A stretch of 63,481 bases of DNA. Source: an uncultured Granulosicoccaceae bacterium. GTDB taxonomy: Bacteria > Pseudomonadota > Gammaproteobacteria > Granulosicoccales > Granulosicoccaceae. The translations under genes were made by a program, and so were the position numbers. Of the stretch, positions 18,378 to 26,726 are shown one piece after another. The stretch covers positions 1-63,481 of the forward strand of contig CALLBO010000022.1 of assembly GCA_937998875.1 (NCBI GenBank), given 5' to 3'. Each line of letters opens with the position of its first letter. Position 1 is the first letter of the stretch. A model generated the notes under the pieces. It saw only the letters and a list, made by a program, of their open reading frames with translations, was not told where the DNA came from and searched no databases.

Positions 18378-18773
18378 ATGAAGATTATAGCAGACACTAA
18401 TATTTTTCTCTCCGTGGCGCTGGAGGAGAAAAGTAAAAGCAAAATTGTCAGTCTTACTCAAGGCTGTGACATATATGCTCCAGAAATTCTGCCTTATGAA
18501 ATCGGTAACGCTATATCAGCAATGGTTAAGCGCAAGCAAATAGATAGTTCTGATGCTGTGTCTATTTTTAGCATCACGCAGAAAATACCGGTAAAGCTAA
18601 TCAAGGTTGATATCCCAAAGGCTCTATCAATTGCTACCGATAAAAATATATACGCTTATGACGCGTATTTTATTCAGAGTGCGCTGTCATCCTCGTGCTC
18701 CATACTATCTCTGGATCAAAAAATGAATGAGGTTGCACGGTCCATGAATATTCAAATATTGGAGAGGTCATGA
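18378..18773 (+). CDS. PIN-domain toxin (VapC-like)
   Basis: 131 residues from the ATG at 18378 (MKIIADTNIFLSV); a GTG/ATG-like upstream extension is unlikely. The PIN acidic residues are visible: Asp6 in ADTN, a mid-protein Glu in PYEIGNAI, Asp in YAYDAYFI and Asp in SLDQ. PIN toxins are Mg-dependent ribonucleases that cut tRNA or other RNA. The antitoxin gene follows with a 4-base ATGA overlap, so the toxin comes first, the reverse of most vapBC loci. A TTGTACAATTGTACAA palindrome abuts the start. A decayed homologue lies at 31.8-32.0 kb. Confidence 0.86.
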   Translation: MKIIADTNIFLSVALEEKSKSKIVSLTQGCDIYAPEILPYEIGNAISAMVKRKQIDSSDAVSIFSITQKIPVKLIKVDIPKALSIATDKNIYAYDAYFIQSALSSSCSILSLDQKMNEVARSMNIQILERS

Positions 18774-18985
18774 AAGTTTATTCATACTCAGAAGCACGTC
18801 AAAAACTAGCAGAGCTTCTAGACCAGGCTCAAAGTGAAGAGGTGCTCATCAAAAGAAAAGACGGTACAGTTTTCTCTGTGAAGTCTAAGCGTGAGAAAAA
18901 ATCGCCATTCGATGTCAAAGGCATACAAAGCAAAGTGACCAAAAAGAATATTGTTGATGCAGTAAGAGAATCAAGAGAAAGGTAG
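18770..18985 (+). CDS. Phd/YefM-type antitoxin
   Basis: A 71-residue protein. Its N-terminus MKVYSYSEARQKLAELLDQA has the Phd/YefM DNA-binding fold pattern, and the charged C-terminus would bind and neutralise the PIN toxin. It overlaps the toxin stop codon by four bases. The first 14 residues recur almost unchanged in the remnant at 32010 (MKVYSYPEARQELA). Such modules are thought to stabilise cassette arrays. Confidence 0.85.
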   Translation: MKVYSYSEARQKLAELLDQAQSEEVLIKRKDGTVFSVKSKREKKSPFDVKGIQSKVTKKNIVDAVRESRER

Positions 18986-19176
18986 GTGTGTCGGATTCTT
19001 TTGTGCAAATGTTCAGCTAACAAGCGACTGTGATTAAAGCAAGCCTGCAATTCATACTCATTAAGCTGATTTCCACTCAGTGTTTGTGGCGACCATGGTG
19101 TTGAGAATGCTCAGCACATTTCTCATACAAGCGGTCAGAGCTACTTTTTTATGTTTATACGTCAAAGGGGGATATA

Positions 19177-19545
19177 GTGAGCACGTCAACAGTGGAATCA
19201 GTCGAAGCTGCCTTGTTGGCAAGTTGGAGCTTAGATTCGAGTTCGAAATGGAAGCAGAGTAATCCTGCTCTAGGTCAGTGTGGTGTAACAGCACTTGTAG
19301 TTCAGGATACTCTAGGTGGTGAAATTTATAAAACAATAGTAGAAAAGCCTGGGGCTAATCCTTTGTGGCATTTTTACAATAGAGTGAATGGTAAGTTTAT
19401 GGATTTCACTTCAAGTCAATTTGATGAACCGATATCTTATGAAAATGTAGAGTCAGAAAGAGCTGAGGCATTTGCCGATACCAATAAGAAACAGTATGCT
19501 TACTTGAGTCAAGCAGTTAAATCATGTTTAGTATTTAGTAGTTGA
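19177..19545 (+). CDS. YunG-like protein (cassette)
   Basis: 122 residues from a GTG start preceded by AAAGGGGG. It has the pattern W...NPALGQCGVTALVVQD, GGEIYKT, WHFYNRVNG and MDFTSSQFDEPISYE seen in the YunG family, a small group of unknown function with conserved Gln-Cys and His residues that look catalytic. It is bounded on the right by a clear attC at 19582-19694. Confidence 0.7.
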   Translation: MSTSTVESVEAALLASWSLDSSSKWKQSNPALGQCGVTALVVQDTLGGEIYKTIVEKPGANPLWHFYNRVNGKFMDFTSSQFDEPISYENVESERAEAFADTNKKQYAYLSQAVKSCLVFSS

Positions 19546-19581
19546 ATAAGCCCAGTGCTCTAATTCAGCGTATATAGAGCG

Positions 19582-19694
19582 TATAACAAGTCCATCTACG
19601 CCAATTTACGCGGTGTCAGCTTTGTGATGTCGCTGCGCTCCTTTTTACCACGAGGCAGTCACCGAATAAATTGCGGGTGATGGAGGCGTTAGAT
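19582..19694 (+). other. attC site
   Basis: Begins GTATAACAAG and ends GTTAGAT. The arms pair as CCATC/GATGG and CCAATTTA/TAAATTG, giving the bulged hairpin expected of an attC bottom strand. About 113 bases. Confidence 0.8.
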
Positions 19695-19748
19695 TTAAAA
19701 TAGGGCTCATGTGACGTAAAAATAGCGGTTTTAAGAGGGCATAAATTG

Positions 19749-20177
19749 ATGTCATGTATAGAGGATGTGCTAGATAAACTTCGTGCATTGTGCGAAAGGT
19801 CGCTATCGGATGGAGAATTTAGTTTTGAACACAACTTGGAACTTCAGGAACATAGCGATACTCTGTCCAAAAAATCTAGCTTAGAAAATTGGTTACCGGC
19901 CGTATTTGAAATTATTGAACAGTATGATGATAAAGTTGATTTAACACTTGGTTCTCCTGGCCCTTTAGTTCATGCCTTGGAGTCTAAGCATCCGGAATAT
20001 CAAGAATATCTTATTGCATCTCTCGTCAGGAAACCAACTGGCACAACAGTATGGATGGCAGACAGAATTGCTCGTTCGCCTGATGAGAAGAAGGAGTTCT
20101 GGGAGCAAAAAATTAAAACAGTATTGAGTCATCCGGATGCAACACTTAGCGCAAGGGAAATTGCGGAAGGAATCTAA
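19749..20177 (+). CDS. cassette protein of unknown function
   Basis: 142 residues from the ATG at 19749 (a TTG one codon earlier is possible). It is soluble, acidic and probably helical. Near the middle is a conserved-looking GSPGPLVHALE and then a RKPTGTTVWMADRI segment, which give the look of an immunity or HEAT-like accessory protein. No family can be named with certainty. It ends in the left arm of the short attC at 20172. Confidence 0.6.
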   Translation: MSCIEDVLDKLRALCERSLSDGEFSFEHNLELQEHSDTLSKKSSLENWLPAVFEIIEQYDDKVDLTLGSPGPLVHALESKHPEYQEYLIASLVRKPTGTTVWMADRIARSPDEKKEFWEQKIKTVLSHPDATLSAREIAEGI

Positions 20178-20215
20178 CAAAACCATGCAGATCGACGCAG
20201 ATTGAGGCGTTAGGC
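20172..20215 (+). other. short attC site
   Basis: ATCTAAC at the left and GTTAGGC at the right match the RYYYAAC and GTTRRRY core boxes exactly. At only 44 bases it is at or below the usual minimum; the inner arms pair poorly, so it may have lost part of its stem. Confidence 0.65.
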
Positions 20216-20221
20216 AAAAAT

Positions 20222-20674
20222 ATGAAGTACTATGAAATTCTAGGCGCGTCCCTTAAGGATGATTTCTTATTGGATTTGTTTGAAACATACGATGTTGATG
20301 TGGTGTATAGCTATGACAGAAATCATGATGGAATAGATGATCAATATTTTGCTACGATTCCAGAAATGGGTTTGGAGTTTATATTTGGTACTGATCAGAT
20401 TCTTGAAACCTTATTCTTGAAGAAAACTATACACAATGGTTTCAATCCTTTTTCTAGTGAAGACCCGCGCGATGTACCATTTGATTCGTTAACAGAGGCG
20501 GTTGCGTGGGGTAATGAAAAAGCAATTGATTTAGTCCATCTGTCTCTATCATCAGGTAATGCCTCAGGGGGAATCCCTGAATGGGTAAAATATGAATTTA
20601 AAGAGTATTTCGTACACTATCAATTTGCAGCTGGCGGTATCGATATGGTTACTCTGATGGCGAAAAATGCCTAA
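20222..20674 (+). CDS. cassette protein of unknown function
   Basis: 150 residues, acidic and soluble. It reads MKYYEILGASLKDDFLLDLF, then YDRNHDGIDDQYFATIPEMGLEFIF, with an EF-hand-like Asp-x-Asn-x-Asp loop, then a C-terminal YFVHYQFAAGGIDMVTLM. It resembles immunity-type or SMI1-like small proteins in general shape, but I cannot assign a family. It starts seven bases after an attC and ends at the next. Confidence 0.6.
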   Translation: MKYYEILGASLKDDFLLDLFETYDVDVVYSYDRNHDGIDDQYFATIPEMGLEFIFGTDQILETLFLKKTIHNGFNPFSSEDPRDVPFDSLTEAVAWGNEKAIDLVHLSLSSGNASGGIPEWVKYEFKEYFVHYQFAAGGIDMVTLMAKNA

Positions 20675-20716
20675 CAAAGCCATCCCGTGCGACAGGGAGT
20701 GAACTGGACGTTAGCC
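20669..20716 (+). other. short attC site
   Basis: GCCTAAC...GTTAGCC, 48 bases, with the inner boxes CCA/TGG pairing. Same size class as the sites at 20172 and 32554. Confidence 0.7.
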
Positions 20717-20738
20717 TTAAAAAAGAGACATATATATC

Positions 20739-21209
20739 TTGTGTATAGAAGAAGCTGTGGTGGATGACGCTGCCTTAATTTTGAGTTTCATTCAAAAGAA
20801 AGCAGAATTTGATGGAGATATACGCGGTGAGCCATGCGTTGTGACGGTGAATCTTGAGAGAATCAAGCGAACATTGTTTAATGATGCGCCTTACGCGAAA
20901 GTGATTTTCGCAAAAAACGAGCAACGCGAAACTATAGGGTTCGCGTTGTATCATATTCGGTATTCATCATTTGCAGGTAAGCCTTCTATCTGGCTGGATG
21001 ATTTGTTTGTTGATAATTCTTGTAGGTCAAAAGGGATAGGCATGAGGTTGATGGTCTGGCTAGAGAAAAAGGCAAAGGAAATTGATGCAACTCATCTTTC
21101 TTGGAATGCAAATGCAAAGAATACACGGGGGCGGAAGTTTTATGATCGCCTTGGAGCAGAATTAGAAAGAACTGAAGGTGAGGTTCTATTTTATAGATAT
21201 TCCATGTAA
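20739..21209 (+). CDS. GNAT acetyltransferase (cassette)
   Basis: 156 residues; TTG start. It shows the GNAT order: IGFALYHIRYSS (strand 4 region), SIWLDDLFVDNSCRSKGIGMRL (motif A, acetyl-CoA pyrophosphate loop about residues 90-105) and NAKNTRGRKFYDRLGAEL (motif B). The Y-D-R-L-G-A ending and W-L-D-D-L-F pattern are those of diamine/polyamine-type N-acetyltransferases. The acceptor substrate is unknown. Confidence 0.85.
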   Translation: MCIEEAVVDDAALILSFIQKKAEFDGDIRGEPCVVTVNLERIKRTLFNDAPYAKVIFAKNEQRETIGFALYHIRYSSFAGKPSIWLDDLFVDNSCRSKGIGMRLMVWLEKKAKEIDATHLSWNANAKNTRGRKFYDRLGAELERTEGEVLFYRYSM

Positions 21210-21339
21210 GGCTAATAAGTCAATTCAGTCGGACGTGGAGGTTCCCAATTCACGCGGTGTCAAAATTTCCATGCGCGGAATCTCTTGTTTTAAGGCAATT
21301 TAGCCTCCGCATGAATTTCCGCTGATTGAGCTGTTATGT
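21210..21339 (+). other. attC site
   Basis: From GGCTAATAAG to GTTATGT, about 130 bases. Arms with CCAATTCACGCGG and GCATGAATTTCCGC pair imperfectly, like the array's other long sites. Confidence 0.65.
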
Positions 21340-21376
21340 GTGAAAAGGCCTTCACGTAAGTTAGGATATATAAACA

Positions 21377-21646
21377 GTGAGGAGAAAAACTCTACTTAAA
21401 AACAAATGGGTCTCCGTATTTGAAGATAAATATGACCTTGAGAATGGTTCGCTGTGTACTTATTATCATGTCTCAAGAAGTGATGCGGTAATGTCTATCG
21501 CTTTGGAGATTGAAGGTGATCATGTGTTCACATATCTTGTAAAGCAGTATCGGCATCCAATTGAAAAAGAGATCTGGCAATTTTCGCTTGGTGGTATTGA
21601 ATGTGGCGGCAATCCAATAGACTCCGCAAGAAAAGAGCTGCCATAA
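21377..21646 (+). pseudogene. truncated Nudix hydrolase
   Basis: 89 codons from a GTG. The N-terminal Nudix fold is present (KNKWVSVFEDKYDLENG, YLVKQYRHPIEKEIWQF) up to GGIECGG...SARKEL. The sequence stops in the middle of the Nudix box (GX5EX7REUXEEXGU): the first Glu is Gly and the REUxEExG half is missing. The frame then runs into an unrelated remnant (next entry). It cannot be a working hydrolase. Confidence 0.72.
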
Positions 21647-21854
21647 GTATGGATTACTTACACAGCGAGAAGTAATAGAAAAATCAGATTCGCTTGTTCC
21701 TGTCCTATGCAAGGCTCCTGCGGGTTCAGCTCAGGCAATGCGGCTGCATTTGCTGCACGCTTCATCTAAAGGTATTGCTCCCACACAAAGAAGGGTTTTA
21801 CATCTTGAGTACAGTGATTATAAGTTACGTTCTGGGGTGTCCTGGACAGAATAG
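21640..21854 (+). pseudogene. C-terminal fragment of a phytanoyl-CoA dioxygenase (PhyH) family protein
   Basis: In the +1-shifted frame the sequence reads APAGSAQAMRLHLLHASSKG followed by RRVLHLEYSDYKLRSGVSW and a stop at 21852-21854. This is the PhyH C-terminal signature: the second Fe-binding His in LLHASS and the 2-oxoglutarate-binding Arg in RRVLHLEY. It has no start and is joined directly to the truncated Nudix gene, as if a deletion had fused two cassettes. Confidence 0.6.
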
Positions 21855-21932
21855 GTGAGATAGAGCGACTTAACAGATGGCTCGCGTACAGGGCGTTTTG
21901 TTGTAGCGAATAGTGTAGTGTTTGTGTTTCAG

Positions 21933-22169
21933 TTACTCAAAATCATTAAACGCAGCATAAAACAACCACAATGCCGCGCCAGTTAAAATGACGATCGCAA
22001 GCCAAAATGAAAATGGTTCTTCAGATCTTTCCATTGGGCTTCCTCCACGTCCAATTGTTACATCGCCATTTTGCAGCCCTGAGTACACCATGAAAAAGCT
22101 CGCGAACGAGAATAAATATGCCAAAAATCTTGGCCAAACACTTTTCCAATCAATTCTATGTTTCGGCAT
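21933..22169 (-). CDS. small two-span membrane protein, reversed cassette
   Basis: 78 residues with two membrane segments (FLAYLFSFASFFMVYSGL and FWLAIVILTGAALWLFYAAF) joined by a polar loop (GDVTIGRGGSPMERSEEP). A good ribosome-binding site (GGAG, nine bases before ATG) supports it. It is the only gene of the array on the minus strand, a recognised minority orientation in chromosomal integrons, often with its own promoter. Function unknown. Confidence 0.68.
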   Translation of the reverse strand: MPKHRIDWKSVWPRFLAYLFSFASFFMVYSGLQNGDVTIGRGGSPMERSEEPFSFWLAIVILTGAALWLFYAAFNDFE

Positions 22170-22330
22170 AAAAAACTGCTCCTAACCACGTAACTATTGG
22201 ATATCGGCTTGTTTCAGGAGTACACCACCGCAGTGCTAAAAAATGTGAAAAGTATCGCTTTTCTAGCTATGATGTTTCTTGCATTTAGAGCTTCGGTAAG
22301 CGATTTTGGCTAAGTTTTGAGGACGACTAT

Positions 22331-22448
22331 ACCTAAAGGCGCTTGCAGCTCGTCAATTTACGCGTTGTTGAAACTGCCACACTCGCAAGCTCACATTGTA
22401 ACGGCAATTCTGTCATCGTATAAATTGCGAGAGAGCCGCGCGTTATGA
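22331..22448 (+). other. attC site
   Basis: ACCTAAAGGC to GTTATGA. CTCGTCAATTTACGCG on the left arm pairs with CGTATAAATTGCGAG on the right. Carries the array's AATTTACG/TAAATTGCG signature. Confidence 0.72.
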
Positions 22449-22469
22449 ACTACAAGGAAATCAGAAGTG

Positions 22470-22892
22470 ATGCAAAGTGAAATCAGGTTGGCTATTAAAA
22501 GTGATGCCTATGAAATCAATCGAGTTTCGCAACATCTTGGCTATTCTGCTCTGTCTGATTCCGATGTTTCAGGGAAACTTTCTGAGTTCATTAATTCTAA
22601 GAGCGATGAAGTTTATGTTGCAGAATGTTCGGGTAAAATTGTAGGTTGGTTGCATTTGTTTTATGCGCGTCGGCTAGCCTCCGATAACTTCTTTGAAATT
22701 GGTGGTCTAGTTGTCATTCCAGACTTTCGGGGTCAAGGATTAGGTAGGCAGCTCGTTCAAACTGCTTGTTCTGATCACCGAGGAAAAATACGAGTAAGAT
22801 GCAATGAGACTAGAGTTGAGTCTCACCAGTTCTATGAGCGACTCGGATTCCGTGACAGCAAAGTTCAGCGTGTGTTTGAAAAACGTTTATAA
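22470..22892 (+). CDS. GNAT acetyltransferase (cassette)
   Basis: 140 residues from the ATG at 22470 (GTG one codon earlier possible). Motifs: IVGWLHLFYARRL, FFEIGGLVVIPDFRGQGLGRQL (acetyl-CoA loop, about residues 76-90), RVRCNETRVESHQFYERLGF. Standard single-domain GNAT; aminoglycoside- or amino-acid-type acceptor not resolved. It starts 21 bases after an attC end. Confidence 0.87.
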   Translation: MQSEIRLAIKSDAYEINRVSQHLGYSALSDSDVSGKLSEFINSKSDEVYVAECSGKIVGWLHLFYARRLASDNFFEIGGLVVIPDFRGQGLGRQLVQTACSDHRGKIRVRCNETRVESHQFYERLGFRDSKVQRVFEKRL

Positions 22893-22911
22893 AAAGGCAG
22901 TAAAAATCGAA

Positions 22912-23013
22912 AAATTACAAGCTATCAAAATTGGCGCTGTGCTATGCCGCGCTGCGCTACACGTAACGCCAAGTTGGTGCTCATAATAAATTGCGATTGA
23001 CTGCACGTTATGT
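22912..23013 (+). other. attC site
   Basis: AATTACAAGC to CACGTTATGT. It contains an inner palindrome rich in GCGC and the right-arm signature AATAAATTGCGATTGA found in neighbouring sites. Confidence 0.68.
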
Positions 23014-23066
23014 GAACATGAGAGACTTAAATATTGCCGTCAGAAAGCATACGAGGGAGTTAATAG

Positions 23067-23573
23067 TTGTTGCGCCGATATAAATACTACATTTTTCTTA
23101 TCTTTTTTTCTGTGTTCGGATGTTCGACTATAGACGTCAAGGACAGTGATAGAACCAACAATAAAGCTTTCAATGGCAAATGGAATGGAGATTTTGAATT
23201 AGTCCCTGAAATCCAAATCACTTACGACAATGACGGTAATAGTTATCAGTTCTACTGCGATAACGATGTTGTTGGAGTCAACGCGACAGCATCAAATGGA
23301 ATCATCCAGGGCGAATTGTATTTGCCCGCAACACTAACATTTTCGTCGAACATAAACGATAACGGGAGAATTTATGTTGAGATTCCCCGAGGTAGTGAGT
23401 ATTTGGTAGACGGGCGAAGTCGATTTGGAGGGCGAGAATACCATGTAATATCCGGTGCACTAGACCCTGATAGTGGTATTGGTAAGATTGTGTACACATC
23501 TGCGTTTGGAATGGAAAGCCAAGGTGGCTGTAAGTATCCCGTCACCTTGAAAAGACAAAAAGCCATACAATAA
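23067..23573 (+). CDS. putative lipoprotein (cassette)
   Basis: 168 residues from a TTG start preceded by GAGGGAG. The signal sequence IFLIFFSVFGCST has a lipobox with acylated Cys about residue 19. The mature part is beta-rich (NGKWNGDFELVP, GIIQGELYLPATL) and contains two further Cys, suggesting a small lipocalin- or Ig-like periplasmic protein. No family named. Confidence 0.65.
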   Translation: MLRRYKYYIFLIFFSVFGCSTIDVKDSDRTNNKAFNGKWNGDFELVPEIQITYDNDGNSYQFYCDNDVVGVNATASNGIIQGELYLPATLTFSSNINDNGRIYVEIPRGSEYLVDGRSRFGGREYHVISGALDPDSGIGKIVYTSAFGMESQGGCKYPVTLKRQKAIQ

Positions 23574-23942
23574 GTTGCTATGCAAAAACTGTAGCTCTCT
23601 ATAGAACCAAGATGTAGTCATGGATCGTAATAAAACTATATTGCAGAGTTTATCATGGCAGGATCACCTATAGTGTTTCGACTGAACAGGCCACCAGATT
23701 CGCGACGACAAAGTGGGCGCTATATATGTTGAGATGTCGAGGCCGAACTGATCCAGAAACGTCTGTCGATAACTCCTGCTCACTGGTGCCGGAATGCAAT
23801 TGCTGAAAACCAGATGATGTAGATTTCTTTAAGGGAAGTCTCGGTATGAGGTTATATCCAACATACAAGGGCAGTCAGAGCGACAGATGAAAAGCCACGC
23901 TTTTTACTTGCGTCTGCGGTTTGCGTTTGTGACAAATGGAGT
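23574..23942. other. gap in the array, no gene or clear attC
   Basis: 369 bases. A minus-strand frame at 23668-23868 has no family resemblance or ribosome-binding site. No RYYYAAC...GTTRRRY pair is visible, so the cassette boundary here is decayed or lost. Confidence 0.4.
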
Positions 23943-24629
23943 ATGGAGATTGCTGTTAATAACATAAACGTTGCGGTCCTCAACAATGCAAGGTGGTGTG
24001 AGCTTGTAGCAGAATCACATGGGATCCAAAGTCAATGGTCGGGAGACGTTTGGTATACAACCAGTGTCATGCCACCTTTCTATCCAAACGTGGTGTCTCT
24101 AAAACGAGAGATTAGTCCAGAAGCTGTATCTGAATTTGTAAGAGAACTGCCGCACGGATGTGCATGTAAAGACAGTTTCGGGACGCTTAAACTCGAGGAA
24201 TTTGGTTTTAAGTCAATACTTGATGCTAATTGGTATAGCTGTTCAGAGTACTATTTTGAAGATGAATGCATAGGGTCAACTGGGGTTGTATCCTCCCCGG
24301 TGGAGCAGGCTGAGTGGATAGATGCCTGGGGTAAGACACCGACGGGCTGTGTCATTTTCGTATCTGAATTGTTGAGGGAAGAAGTTAAATTTATCTTCAC
24401 TAAAAATATGGGTATTGTGGAATCCGGGCTAATCGCAAATATGGGTGGGGGCGCTGTAGGTGTAAGTAATGCATTTGGTCATTCGAAAGGAATTTCCGAT
24501 TGTATTAAACGTGCGTGTGTTTGGGCTAATGGTCTTCCAGTTGTTGGATATGGTTCAGGCGCAGAGGTTAGCATGCTGAAGGAGTCTGGGTTTGAAGAGC
24601 TGGGCAAGTTGAGGGTATGGGGGAGATGA
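23943..24629 (+). CDS. GNAT-fold protein (cassette)
   Basis: 228 residues. The C-terminal half carries a GNAT-like arrangement: GGGAVGVSNAFG, then a helix (SDCIKRACVWANGLPVVGYGSG) and GFEELGKLRVW, which is the usual final strand of GNAT proteins that follow 'GFE.LGPLRVW'. The N-terminal half (about 130 residues) holds another weak copy of the fold. The acetyl-CoA loop is atypical, so activity is uncertain. Confidence 0.6.
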   Translation: MEIAVNNINVAVLNNARWCELVAESHGIQSQWSGDVWYTTSVMPPFYPNVVSLKREISPEAVSEFVRELPHGCACKDSFGTLKLEEFGFKSILDANWYSCSEYYFEDECIGSTGVVSSPVEQAEWIDAWGKTPTGCVIFVSELLREEVKFIFTKNMGIVESGLIANMGGGAVGVSNAFGHSKGISDCIKRACVWANGLPVVGYGSGAEVSMLKESGFEELGKLRVWGR

Positions 24630-24784
24630 CACTAGCACAACACAGTTTTAACCAACGCTTTACGTGATGTCTATTTGTGTGATTGATTGGGCGTTCCGTA
24701 GTATCACACTAATGGTTTTTGCATGAAACGCTCATGGATTGGCGTGGTGTGCATGTCACAGAGAGTGCCAAAGGGTACATAAAG

Positions 24785-25321
24785 ATGAATTTATTGCTTT
24801 TCAGTGAATCTAACACCCAGGAGGTCATTGATCTTTTCAAAAGTGTTTTCTCTGCATCTGAGAGCGAAGCAGAAGGGCAGTTAATAGCGGGTTTTGTTGA
24901 AAATCTAATTTGTACAACCAGGTCGCAGGACCTGATTGGTTGTATTGCTCGTGAGAAAGAAACTATTGTCGGGTGTCTCTTCTTCAGTCGCTTTACTGTG
25001 CCTGGTGGTCAGTATGCATTTATCTTGTCACCTGTTGCGGTTTCAACAGAGGTTCAAGGCACAGGTATTGGTCAAAAGCTAATCCAATATGGCCTTGATC
25101 ATCTTAGATATTTACATGTCAGTTTAGTATTTACATACGGTGACCCGGGTTATTACTCCAAAACCGGCTTCGAGAAAATCAGCGAAGATATTGTAAAAGC
25201 GCCTTGGCCTTTAAGTCAGCCAATCGGGTGGCTTGCACAATCACTTGATGGTAAAGAGATCCAGGTTATTGCTGGCCGCACTCAATGTGTTAAGGCATTA
25301 AATGATCCCAGTCTATGGTAG
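24785..25321 (+). CDS. GNAT acetyltransferase, YhbS-like (cassette)
   Basis: 178 residues from the ATG at 24785 (MNLLLFSESNTQEVIDLF), which matches family starts; an in-frame start at 24719 would add 22 unrelated residues. Motifs: LIGCIAREKETIVGCLFF, FILSPVAVSTEVQGTGIGQKL (acetyl-CoA loop) and YGDPGYYSKTGFEKIS. This is the YhbS-type branch. Followed by a compact attC. Confidence 0.87.
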   Translation: MNLLLFSESNTQEVIDLFKSVFSASESEAEGQLIAGFVENLICTTRSQDLIGCIAREKETIVGCLFFSRFTVPGGQYAFILSPVAVSTEVQGTGIGQKLIQYGLDHLRYLHVSLVFTYGDPGYYSKTGFEKISEDIVKAPWPLSQPIGWLAQSLDGKEIQVIAGRTQCVKALNDPSLW

Positions 25322-25325
25322 CAAT

Positions 25326-25387
25326 GCACGTAACAAGTCAAAGCGCTCGGAAGCAGCTATGCTGCGCCGCTGTGTGAGACGTTATGC
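25326..25387 (+). other. attC site
   Basis: GCACGTAACAAG to GACGTTATGC, 62 bases, with the inner palindrome GCAGCTATGCTGC. One of the cleanest sites in the array. Confidence 0.82.
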
Positions 25388-25406
25388 AGTCAAGGTATCG
25401 AGATGA

Positions 25407-25988
25407 GTGATAAAATACCCTGTACTGAATCTGGAGTGGCCATTCTTTCTAATTACGGCCGAGCGTACAGGTGGGCTATGCATGCCTTGCAAAAATGGCA
25501 TCCGTAAGAATATTGAACAAGCCAAAGAGTATTATAAGAAAGAACGACAGCTAGATAGAACCTGTCCTTTTCGCGCTCTATGGAGAGAACTTGTGAACAG
25601 GGTCTTTCAACAAGAAGGTGGATTTGGCGGTCTGACTGAAGATGAGAAAGTGTATTTCTCTGTTAACACACTCAGCGGTGAAGTATATAACGGAGGTTTT
25701 ATCCAGTATTTTGATAATTCGGCTGCCGAGCATTATAGTTACACTGAACTTGGCCTTGTAGGGTTAGGGGCAGTCAACTCACTACAGCTGTTACGCAATG
25801 CCAGGCATGAACTATTCGGGAGAGGTCCGGTCCCGCAGGATCAAGCAGAACGTTGGGCGGTCATAACAAAACACTGTGATGAGTCAGACCTGGAACTTCT
25901 AGACTCAGAATTTTATAAGGATCGGGATGAGCTGGATAAGAAAATGCAGACTTTTGCTATTGAAGTTGGGCTGATAAAAAGTGCATAA
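25407..25988 (+). CDS. DUF4375 (DMP19-like) protein, N-terminus probably frameshifted
   Basis: 193 codons from a GTG. The DUF4375 core is clear from about residue 75 (EKVYFSVNTLSGEVYNGGFIQYFDNS). An N-terminal Cys motif (GGLCMPCKNG) precedes it. In a second frame an ATG at 25403, four bases upstream, reads MSDKIPCTESGVAILS, a better natural N-terminus (C-x4-5-... Cys-type) that would join the main frame near TAERTGG after a one-base change around 25440-25460. So the gene may be frameshifted near its start, or use the GTG and lose part of a zinc-binding element. Function unknown. Confidence 0.7.
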   Translation: MIKYPVLNLEWPFFLITAERTGGLCMPCKNGIRKNIEQAKEYYKKERQLDRTCPFRALWRELVNRVFQQEGGFGGLTEDEKVYFSVNTLSGEVYNGGFIQYFDNSAAEHYSYTELGLVGLGAVNSLQLLRNARHELFGRGPVPQDQAERWAVITKHCDESDLELLDSEFYKDRDELDKKMQTFAIEVGLIKSA

Positions 25989-26099
25989 CAAGCTGTTTCA
26001 CCAGACAGGTCATGCGTTGTTAAAGTTCCCATGTTCACACGCTCACATTGTATGGCTATCGAGCCATCGCTTGAATTGCGAGTTAACTGGACGTTTGGC
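25982..26099 (+). other. attC site
   Basis: TGCATAACAAGC to GACGTTTGGC, 118 bases. The right arm GAATTGCGAGTTAACTGGAC is of the array's long type; the right core box is GTTTGGC, one step from GTTRRRY. Confidence 0.7.
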
Positions 26100-26505
26100 A
26101 ACTGCTTTGGCACGACTACTACTTCTTATTACTCTAATTTTTCCTCTAGATGGCAACGCTAGCTCCAAGAAGCTTTCTTGTGTTGGCGTGAGTGAGGAAA
26201 ACTACTGGATAAAGGCTTTGCATGTGAATCCCGCCGACAAGACGGTTGCTTTAACCACCGAAGGGGGCCCGCTGTCCTGGAATGCGATATTAGTGAATGC
26301 AAGCGAAATGAGTTTTGATAAGCCAGTGTATGCGTTTAACTTACCACCCCTGGACTCGAGCACACCGGTTACAAACGTGTTTAAGCTATTTTACGTAGGC
26401 TCGCACTGGCGGTTGATAAGCGCAGGTTTGCTCGAAGTCGATGGTACATTCACACTTCGTGCAATTGAAAAAGCTGCGACATTCGAATGCAGTGAGACTG
26501 CATAA
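26095..26505 (+). CDS. small exported protein (cassette)
   Basis: 136 residues if started at the TTG at 26095, inside the right end of the attC; a second TTG at 26107 is equally possible. Either gives a signal peptide (ALARLLLLITLIFPLDGNASS). The open frame continues upstream only as read-through of the attC. The mature protein (about 110 residues) has two Cys (LSCVGV... FECSE) and strand-rich sequence. No family recognised. Confidence 0.55.
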   Translation: MATALARLLLLITLIFPLDGNASSKKLSCVGVSEENYWIKALHVNPADKTVALTTEGGPLSWNAILVNASEMSFDKPVYAFNLPPLDSSTPVTNVFKLFYVGSHWRLISAGLLEVDGTFTLRAIEKAATFECSETA

Positions 26506-26590
26506 CAATTCGTTGCAACGGCGTGGAGCTTCCTTCAGGAGCCCACGCGATGAGCGGAGCCGCACAGCGCGTCAGAGCGTGGGCAAGAGC
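26497..26590 (+). other. degenerate attC (left arm only)
   Basis: ACTGCATAACAATTCG is a good left end, followed by the hairpin GCGTGG/CCACGC (26524-26549), but no GTTRRRY right end follows. The site may be inactive. Confidence 0.4.
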
Positions 26591-26726
26591 AAAGCTAAAT
26601 CGGCTGGACAAAATGCGGTGTCCGGCAATTTACAAGCTGCTAGTATTGCCATGTTGGTAAGATAGCATTTTACCGCACTTCGTGAGGCATATATATTGTG
26701 GGTAAACATGGCGCCAGGCGAGAAAT

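Noticed and set aside
23668..23868. Minus-strand frame of 66 codons in the 23.6-23.9 kb gap
   Set aside because: No ribosome-binding site, no recognisable motif, and overlaps a region that may hold a decayed cassette border.
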